Shown here: one piece after another, positions 56,749-64,000 of the stretch | How the letters are laid out: each line of letters opens with the position of its first letter | Numbering within the stretch: position 1 is the first letter of the stretch | Assembly (NCBI RefSeq): GCF_021917145.1 | Contig: NC_061073.1 | Location: 17,642,926 to 17,706,925 of the forward strand | Direction: 5' to 3' | Length of the DNA: 64,000 bases | From: Hypomesus transpacificus | Lineage: Eukaryota; Chordata; Actinopteri; Osmeriformes; Osmeridae | Program-made: the position numbers and the translations under genes | The notes under the pieces: generated by a model | What the model was told of the DNA's origin: nothing | Databases searched by the model: none | What the model saw: only the letters and a program-made list of their open reading frames with translations

Positions 56749-57918
56749 ATGGATTGGTGGACTTCGTTGGCAGCGAGTTTTGCCTTGCTCTGGCTTCTCT
56801 GTTTTATAGACGGTAAGAGAAAATGGTTAGCTGAAATTTGGAACCTTTCATCACCAAAGGAACGGTGCACTCTTCCACTTGATTGCGGTATGATTGCTTT
56901 AATCAATTTATCAGTATTGTAGCCGACACGACTACGCACACATAGTAGACATGCCTAAGAAATCTAAAATCAGGGATGTTATAGGTGGTTGAGAGATGCA
57001 CAATTATGCATCCCAGCTTCTATTTATATCCTACTCAGTCAACGATTAAAACCATTGCCAAATGATTCCCAGCTTATAGGGACCTGAAAGCGCGTCATAA
57101 TGTCAATTTATTATTTATACATCATCTCACACCTCTCATTATGTCCACATGGTAGGCCTAATTGACAGTGACGCAACCTTTTTCCAAGGGTTAAATGATC
57201 GACTGGTTCAAAATCAACTGGAATATGAACATTAATAACTTTCGCAGAATGCACAGATCTCTGGATGCCATTTGTAGCCTTGAGGCACATGTATGCAGGC
57301 TGACAATACATGTCTTGCTTCGCTTGAAATATGCCTCCCGCTCGACTTTTCACTGTATGAGCTTAGTTCATGTTGTAAAGGTAGCCGTAATTAAGCCAAA
57401 GAGTTTTAAATAAGACTCTAGCTAACCCGGTTATCTTCTTATCTCCAGGCAACGCCATTCTCGAGCTACGGCTACTCTTCCACGCGCTCACCAAAGCAGC
57501 TTGTCACATGTACCTTGCATTGCTCCCGCTGCGCCGCGCAGGCCTGCACCTGGTCAAGTCTGTGAAGCACTTTGTCGACCCGGAAACAACTCCCACCAAG
57601 AAAGGCTCGCTGCACTTCCTCGAAGGTCTGTGTGTTGTGTTCGAAACCATTCCTGACCTTCTTGGAGTTGGACTTGGCCTGTGCGCTGCGCTCTGTCACG
57701 GGCTGCAGGGCACTCTCTTCCTTCTGGCCTCTACTCTGCGCGCCATACAGGTTAACCTGTTTGCTCAAGTAAACGGTGAGAAGGACCTATGGGAGAAGGA
57801 ACGGAACCGAGCGAAGGAGGAGGAAAAAAGGCAAAACCAAAAAGTGGTGGAATATATGACCGTCTTTTGTCAAGACCCTGTCACTTCCCTCCGACTTAAA
57901 GTTGACGTGAATAGATAG
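56749..57918 (+). CDS. unrecognised small membrane-like protein, tandem copy 2
   Basis: Paralogue of the preceding gene. Exons 56749-56812 and 57449-57918 join in frame to 177 residues. Exon 1 encodes MDWWTSLAASFALLWLLCF, a probable signal anchor, and ends at the same phase and motif (DG) as copy 1. Exon 2 gives ELRLLFHALTKAACHMYL, a hydrophobic middle (LLGVGLGLCAALCHGL and LFLLASTLRAIQ), then DLWEKERNRAKEEEKRQ and CQDPVTSLRL. The basic/acidic helix and the final QDPxTSLRL are the best conserved parts and may be the functional core. Exon 2 is GC-rich and looks well constrained. It is transcribed toward GNPAT. No function is proposed. Confidence 0.72.
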
Positions 57919-58721
57919 GTCTGCCCTGATTATGTGTTGCAAAGATGCATCATTCAATTTGCCTACGTAAACGTGGGTTGTATAAAACCACTGGAAGAGT
58001 TACTTTGACAAGAAGTTGACATTCAACTGTTCAGCTTTTATTTAACTCAGGAATATGCCGGCAAAACAAAACTACAGAACAGTTGAACATGAATTGGTTA
58101 TTGAGTGTCACAGTGGTCTCTCCTGATTCCTTATGGAAATTGTTTGGTGGAAACTCAGAAGCCCTGTCAGGCCATCAGCTTGAGATGTATACAAAATGAA
58201 TTTACATTTATTCCAATTTAAATGTAATTGATCTTTGATTGTGATGCTGTATGCTGCTTGTATTTCATTATGGAGAACTGAAATTATATTATGGATTGCC
58301 CATAAAAATACATGAGAGCTTGTATTGCGTCAGTGATTAGACTACCTCCAATTGTCCTAAGACCCTAAAGTACCCTATCCTTAACTTTATTAATTGCACT
58401 TAGCCACTAGCTAGCATTTAATACTATTTGAGACTGTTTAAGGCTCAACTCATGGTCAATCAATCATTCCCTGCCTTCTTACCCACCTACCTCCCTCGCT
58501 TAAATTAAAATGCCAATCAGTTAGAATATAACAACTGAATATTTCCCTTAGTGGAGGGAGCCCAATTCAGGAATAAAACCCAGCCTATGTCTCGATGGCA
58601 ATAAACTGTATATAATATGATGTTTCACATTCAGACAGAGGTAGTTTGTCTGAGAGCTCCAAGTTTCTAGCCCATGTATAGGAGCCATAGATGGACACAT
58701 GACTGAAGATGTGTGTCTAGA
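57919..58721. other. intergenic, tail-to-tail 3' ends
   Basis: About 800 bp between the stops of the second small gene (plus) and GNPAT (minus). AATAAA on the plus strand occurs near 58573 and 58600, and TTTATT (AATAAA on the minus strand) near 58034, 58206 and 58384. The two transcripts may therefore overlap at their 3' ends. Nothing coding is seen. Confidence 0.55.
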
Positions 58722-61700
58722 CTAAAGTCTTGCATCTGGTGCAGCAATCAGATGCCTCTGTGGTGGGATTCTTCCAGCTGCGAGAGGAAACATAAAAATA
58801 TATTTTAAGTTTAAAATGAAACCGATTTAACTTGAATTCATCCATAATAGGAACATTTCTAAAACATCTTAATCAGTTTCGAATAAGGGAACTGTCTTAC
58901 TCATTATATCTCCTATTTTTCTGATGGCTGCTTTTTTGGCCTGGAACTCACTCGGTACTCCTCTGAAAGCAAGAAACCAAAGAATAGTTGGTTACAATGA
59001 TTAAAAAGCACTTTGAAAAGTTTAAAAGAAAGGTAAGTAAGGTAAAGTTGTACTTACACTCTTGACTTTATCACAGCATCCAGTCTTAGCAGTGCAGATA
59101 GAACATTTTTCTGGGTGTCAGATGAAAGTGCTTCATAGGAGTTCAGCTCACCTGTGACGCACAAGGACATTAAAAGGAATGAAAGAATACAATAATATGA
59201 TGGAACACACAACACCTTTAGAGACTGAAAATTACCAGACAGGATGAGCTGTGAGGCCAGGGTGCGTACTGCAGGAACCAGCTGCTTCTCTGTGAACACC
59301 TGAACACCCTCCTCACACAGGTAACTGAACACCACCTGACCAAAACAGTTACAGAGACACAGACCATGACCACACCGGAATGTTTTCAAATTTTTAAGCC
59401 GTTTCATTTTTCAAGGTTGTTAGCAGATGGCTTACAAATCAAATATAGTAGGAATTACTAATAGTCATTTTGAATTTGGGTTAATTGTTCCTTGAATCCG
59501 GCTCACATACCTGATAGGCATCTATGAAGGGCTGTAGCAGCGCTCGCAGGAAGGCAGTCGTGGTCTGCCCCTCCTCGGTCTCTTTCACTTCCTGATCACT
59601 GATTTGAACAGCACCACACTTCCTTAGTAAGTGACATGACTCCTCAAAGTCCTGAAAGGTAAACACAGACAACAGATTAAAATCATATGCAGCAACTGAA
59701 TCTTCCCATATAAAGTATTTCATATATACTATACATACAGCAACCTGTTTTCTATTATTTTATGTTAGCTTTATATTATTCTCTGAATCAGGTACAATGT
59801 TTGGGTAAGATAGTTAGCTGCTAGTTGTAACCATACTTGAGAGGTCTTGCCAGGGACAAAGATAAATTCGTTGGAGAACACATCCTGCAGGAAGCTAAAG
59901 AAGTTGAAGATGTCCTCTGGGAGCAAAATAAAGACATGATGAGACAGGGATAAATCCTGCTTGTGTGTATTTCTGTGTGTGTAGTAGTAATGGTTCCTCA
60001 CCTCTGCGTGTGCTTTGTGCAGTGTGTATGGCCACAGCGAGCATAGCTGGACGTGCAAAAACATGCATCGCCTGGTTTCTATAGAGAGCCACCATAAGAA
60101 CAGGCCCCGCCCTCCTGATTACACCCTCCGCTGGGCTGATGGGCTGGTTCCCTACAGGCCCCTCCTCCTCCACCAGGTGGACTCGCCCACCTTCACAGCG
60201 AACCACAGAGCTATGCAGGGCCATGTTAGATGACATCACATCAGAGTCAGGAATTTGCTCTGGAGAGGAAGAAAAACACAAGACTCGTTTGTAACAGTTC
60301 CTCAAGGTCCCTCTCAGGTAAACTACCTTACAGATGGTAAACTTGTGTCAAGTTGATTTATCTTATCTCTATGAGAAGCCTAATCAGGTCAAAGTGACCA
60401 CAGAATTTTCAGTTCTGACCTATAACACACTACAATGTTGGTACAGTGGTTCCATTGCCCCGTCCCCCCCTCTCCCCAAACACAAAATACTAAATTCTGT
60501 TAGACTGTTGTCTGTTCAGACAAATAATAGTGTGAGAAAGGATCAATCCATAGAGCCTCCTACCAGGCCAGTGCAAGCGGGCACCGAAACCCAGAGCCAG
60601 GTCCCTGAGCCAGAGGGTCCTTTGTGTCAGGAGATCCCAGGCCAGTCTTCCCTCCTGAGCCGCTGGGAGGCTCTGAAGCAGCAGGCAGGCCATGAGAGAC
60701 CAGGGACTAAGCACCACCCCCTCCTCCTGGACACACACCACCAGGTGGGCCAGCCAGCTCACACAGGCCTGGGTCTCTGGGCTGGGCTTCTGGGGAAGGT
60801 CTCTGTGGAAAGGGGGGAGAGAGGAGTGGGGATAAGAGAGATTAATAATGGTAAGGAGCTATGAGTATACAAAGTTGTCGGAGAAGAACATTATTAGTAC
60901 ATGACCATCACTGCTGTGCCGACTCATGAATACAACCGATGTTCAGTACAAAGGCTCAGGCCATAACATTTAATCAAGAGACATCCCCATAAAAACCTTC
61001 AACTGCAATCATATCAGGCGTGTGTGTGTTCTCTGCACCTGGGGATGAGGTTGTACTGGCAGCGGTTGATTTTTCCCTGAGATAGCTGTCGTACCGACAG
61101 AGGGTGTCCAAAGTACACATGCATACTGCCATAGTCCTCGTCCAGAACCTTTCTGGCTTTAAACAGGCCCTGGAGAGAGTGAGACAGAAAGAGTGAGACA
61201 GAGAGAGTGCGACAGAGAGAGTGAGACAGAGAGAGTGAGACAGAGAGAGTGTGGGGGGGGGGGAATAAAGAAGGGGAAGGGGGCAGAAAGAGAACAAAAG
61301 GGGGTAAGGAGGAAAAGAGATGTGTGTTGAGGTTGAGTAGCTTGAGTTTCTGTTGAGAGAAATATGGATATGTTGTAGACATGCAGACTTGTACCGTGGT
61401 GGTCTCTATAGGTTTGGGTATCCCCAGCAATTCATGGGCTAAGAGGGATTCCTCCAGTACCCTGTCATAGCTAATACTGATGGGTATCAGATTGATGTCA
61501 TACACCTCCGCTTTAAAAAAGGGCTCCAATACCATGTGCATCATACCTGCACACACACACACAAACACACACACACCCACACACATAAGAGAACCATTAG
61601 GTCATTAGCATCTCAGTAGTTGTTAGTATGAATATCTGAACAACATCACCAAACTAGACTCACCAAGCTTTGGTGTTAGAGACTTCAGAGTGCGACTTCT

Positions 61701-63822
61701 GAGACCTTCCACATAGAACTCCACAGGAGCATATCCTCTCTAGGGACACAATGCACCATTTACCGTAACACAACCGAGCTAAGTGACGAGTCGCTATAAA
61801 TGTTGCTTTTGCATGAATTCATGTTGCTTCTGTTGGCAATCAGCACACATAGAGTTAGAATATGGTGAGGTCAGCGTGTCTATAGCGACTCTTACCCTGA
61901 CGATAGTTTTGACGTACTCAGAGAGCACGGCCCAGTACAGCTTGTCTGAGCCAATAGCACGACGGATGAAGAAGGCTCCGCAGCGACGCAGGATCTCCCC
62001 AATCATCTTCATCCCCATCAGAGCTAGAGGAGGAGGCGGACAAGTGAACGGATGGTTAGACAGACAAACTGACAGATAAGAAGCAAGTTAGACTGACAGA
62101 ATATAAATGACATTACTAACTTGTTACAAAAAGTCTAACCTCTTGTTTAAATGAAGTTATGCCCGTTAAGAAAATCTTAACATAATTGTAAACTTATTGC
62201 ACATACAGAACTTGAAAACTTTTGGACAATCGCATCTATAGACAGTAATTTGATATGATCAGAAACAGACAGATCCGTTAGATGTTCTAATAAACTGTAA
62301 TAGATACTTGCGAATTCCTGCAGCAATTACGGGGATGGGGAGGTCATAGGTGAACAGGATGTAGGACAGAACCAGGAAGTCTATGTAGCTCCTGTGATTG
62401 GGCATCAGGATTACTGGAGACTCCTGAATGGCTTGCTGAAGCTGAGGGGGTGGAAACAAAATAAGCAAGATGAATTGTCTGAACTACTTTAGTGGTATTA
62501 TGGAAGTAACACAGCACTAAACACCTTGTTTACTTCCTGCAAACTTTTTACCTACATCTAGCACTAGGCTATAGCATACTTTATTTACCCATTACAAGTG
62601 GAACACCATTTGTTGTCATTTCTTAATCTGGGTCTGAAATATGTTGTGCTTTTGGCCGTGTTCAGACCTAGGCGTATGTTTCAGGCAGATAGAGATAACA
62701 AGGATGTTTTTTCCAAGTAGCTACAAAATAAATTGCTGGTGTGTTTTTTTACCTAACCCATGTATTTTCTGAAAGCCTACATCCTAAGGATGTGATCTGT
62801 GGAAAAGACTACAGGTTTGAACACACATTTGACAATTTCTGAACTGTCCAGTCATGCTTTAGGGAGATGCACATTTTTTATGTAGCCTACATAATTATTA
62901 GGCTTCTAAACCTATACAACTGTAAATCTGCTATGCTGATAACATGATTTACATCTCAGAAATCTTCATATTAACAATCTACATTAAGCCTATGTCAATT
63001 ATCAGTATGAAAGAATGCTCAATGCATCTCCATGTCTCCTGATATAGTCTAGGTGGTTGAGATAGAGAGTGAGTCAGAGGCAGGGGCAGCATGCAGGGGC
63101 ATTGGAGACAGCTCTGTTGCTAAGGTGAGTGCTGAAAGGTGACAGGTAGTTGAAGATGTCCCATTGCTTATTAGGAAGTTTCGTTTTCAAAATATTTTAA
63201 TGTCCAGCCCCTCAGTATATGTATAACAACTATGGTAAATTGTTGTGGTAAATGAACCACAATGCTGCTGACGCCCATGTGTATATTACAGTGGTAGATT
63301 CAGAGTCCATACTTACCCTGTTCAGGCCTTCCTGGTTGACATGGATGCTCCTGAAAAGCCTCTTGAAGACTTTAGTGAAGATGAACCCCAGCAGTCTGAT
63401 GAAGCCTAGTTGTAAATTATGAGCCATCTCTTCCAGTATCCCAGAAGCCTCCTCTCTCACTACCTCCCATGTTTTCCCACTCTCCATGGCAACCTATGGA
63501 GATATCCAGAATGAGGTTGTTCGTCCAGGTTGTTGTTGTTGTCACAGGGTCAAACCTTCATCCTTGACCTTCTATTACTAATCAATACTGAACATATTTT
63601 GGGTTTCACGCACACACGGACACACACATACCTCTTTAATGACATAGCTCAGGTAGTGTGATTCAAGCACAGTTCTGTTGAGGTCCTTCACGGAGCATGG
63701 CGGAACTCCCCTGTAGAGTTGGGGGTTAAAGGTCCTGAAGGCATGGCCAAGGTCACTGCTCCTTCTTCTCTCTTCCAAAATGTCCATAAACTCCTCCACC
63801 TCCAAGTCCAGCCTTTTCTGCT
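58722..63822 (-). CDS. gnpat: GNPAT, dihydroxyacetone phosphate acyltransferase (lacks first exon)
   Basis: GNPAT acylates dihydroxyacetone phosphate in peroxisomes, the first step of ether-phospholipid (plasmalogen) synthesis, in a complex with AGPS. Fifteen exons are visible, from 63632-63822 to 58722-58777, and all join in frame; only the first exon lies beyond the right edge. The acyltransferase motifs are present: NHRSYIDF (HX4D, catalytic His and Asp) in 62312-62441, GAFFIRR in 61896-62023, EGLRSR in 61664-61739 and IPISISYD in 61395-61546. The start of the visible part, [11 protein letters not shown], matches the mammalian N-terminal region. The protein ends in ARL, a valid peroxisomal targeting signal type 1 (mammals: AKL). 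The intron after 62312 uses a GC donor. The exact left border of the first visible exon (63819 or 63822) is uncertain. Confidence 0.95.
61166..61262. repeat. GAGTGAGACAGA repeat in a GNPAT intron
   Basis: Tandem AGAGTGAGACAGAG units ending in a poly-G run, next to the exon 61039-61169. Confidence 0.85.
62442..63316 (-). other. GNPAT intron without further features
   Basis: The largest GNPAT intron in the window (875 bp). AT-rich, single-copy sequence; nothing else recognised. Confidence 0.7.
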
Positions 63823-64000
63823 CAGACAACAGTCAAGAGAATTACTAGGCTCTGAACTTTCAGTTTAATGTAAAATGAAACTAAACGTGACAGTCACAAG
63901 ATATCATATTCCACCTATTGTATTCTCTCGTAATGAAACATGTTATTTCGCAGCCAGTTGATTAACTATAGGCTGCGGTCAGTCAAGACAATAGCAGGTG

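Overview
The window is nuclear DNA from a vertebrate, most likely a teleost fish. Short coding exons with GT-AG introns are scattered through sequence dense in CA/TG and GA/CT microsatellites, GC-rich minisatellites and poly-G runs. The reconstructed proteins match vertebrate families closely but are diverged from the mammalian versions. There are no prokaryotic operons, no phage and no CRISPR array. The species cannot be named from the sequence alone.

Layout. (1) Positions 1-15862 hold the 5' end of NBAS on the minus strand: six coding exons between 12001 and 15862. About 12 kb of repeat-rich sequence follows them and is read here as NBAS intron 6; it contains a 100-N assembly gap. (2) DDX1 starts head-to-head with NBAS, 322 bp away, and runs on the plus strand from 16185 to 22656. 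All 26 coding exons join in frame to give 740 residues. (3) Positions 23128-28055 hold the probable ITSN2 promoter and untranslated first exons. ITSN2 (intersectin-2) occupies 28056-49738 on the plus strand; 37 coding exons join in frame to give 1714 residues. (4) A FAM228-family gene lies tail-to-tail with ITSN2 on the minus strand (51235-54999), the same neighbour arrangement as in mammals. (5) Two small two-exon genes that I do not recognise sit in tandem on the plus strand at 55477-56269 and 57-kb (56749-57918). They are clearly paralogous. (6) GNPAT, the peroxisomal enzyme that starts ether-lipid synthesis, runs on the minus strand from the right edge to 58722. Fifteen exons are visible and only the first is missing.

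The genes are housekeeping genes without a single shared pathway: NBAS in Golgi-to-ER tethering, DDX1 in RNA metabolism, ITSN2 in endocytic scaffolding and Cdc42 activation, GNPAT in plasmalogen synthesis. The linkages that look functional are two likely bidirectional promoters, NBAS/DDX1 and FAM228/first small gene.

The points I think most deserve follow-up are these: the unrecognised tandem gene pair; a 12-residue in-frame duplication inside the SH3-B domain of ITSN2; two candidate in-frame cassette exons and a short-isoform terminal exon in ITSN2; a DECD instead of DEAD box in DDX1; a GC-AG intron in GNPAT; a long perfect hairpin inside a FAM228 intron; a 230-bp direct repeat whose second copy supplies the first downstream poly-A signal of DDX1; and a 1.75-kb array of a 12-bp unit that is open in several frames on both strands.
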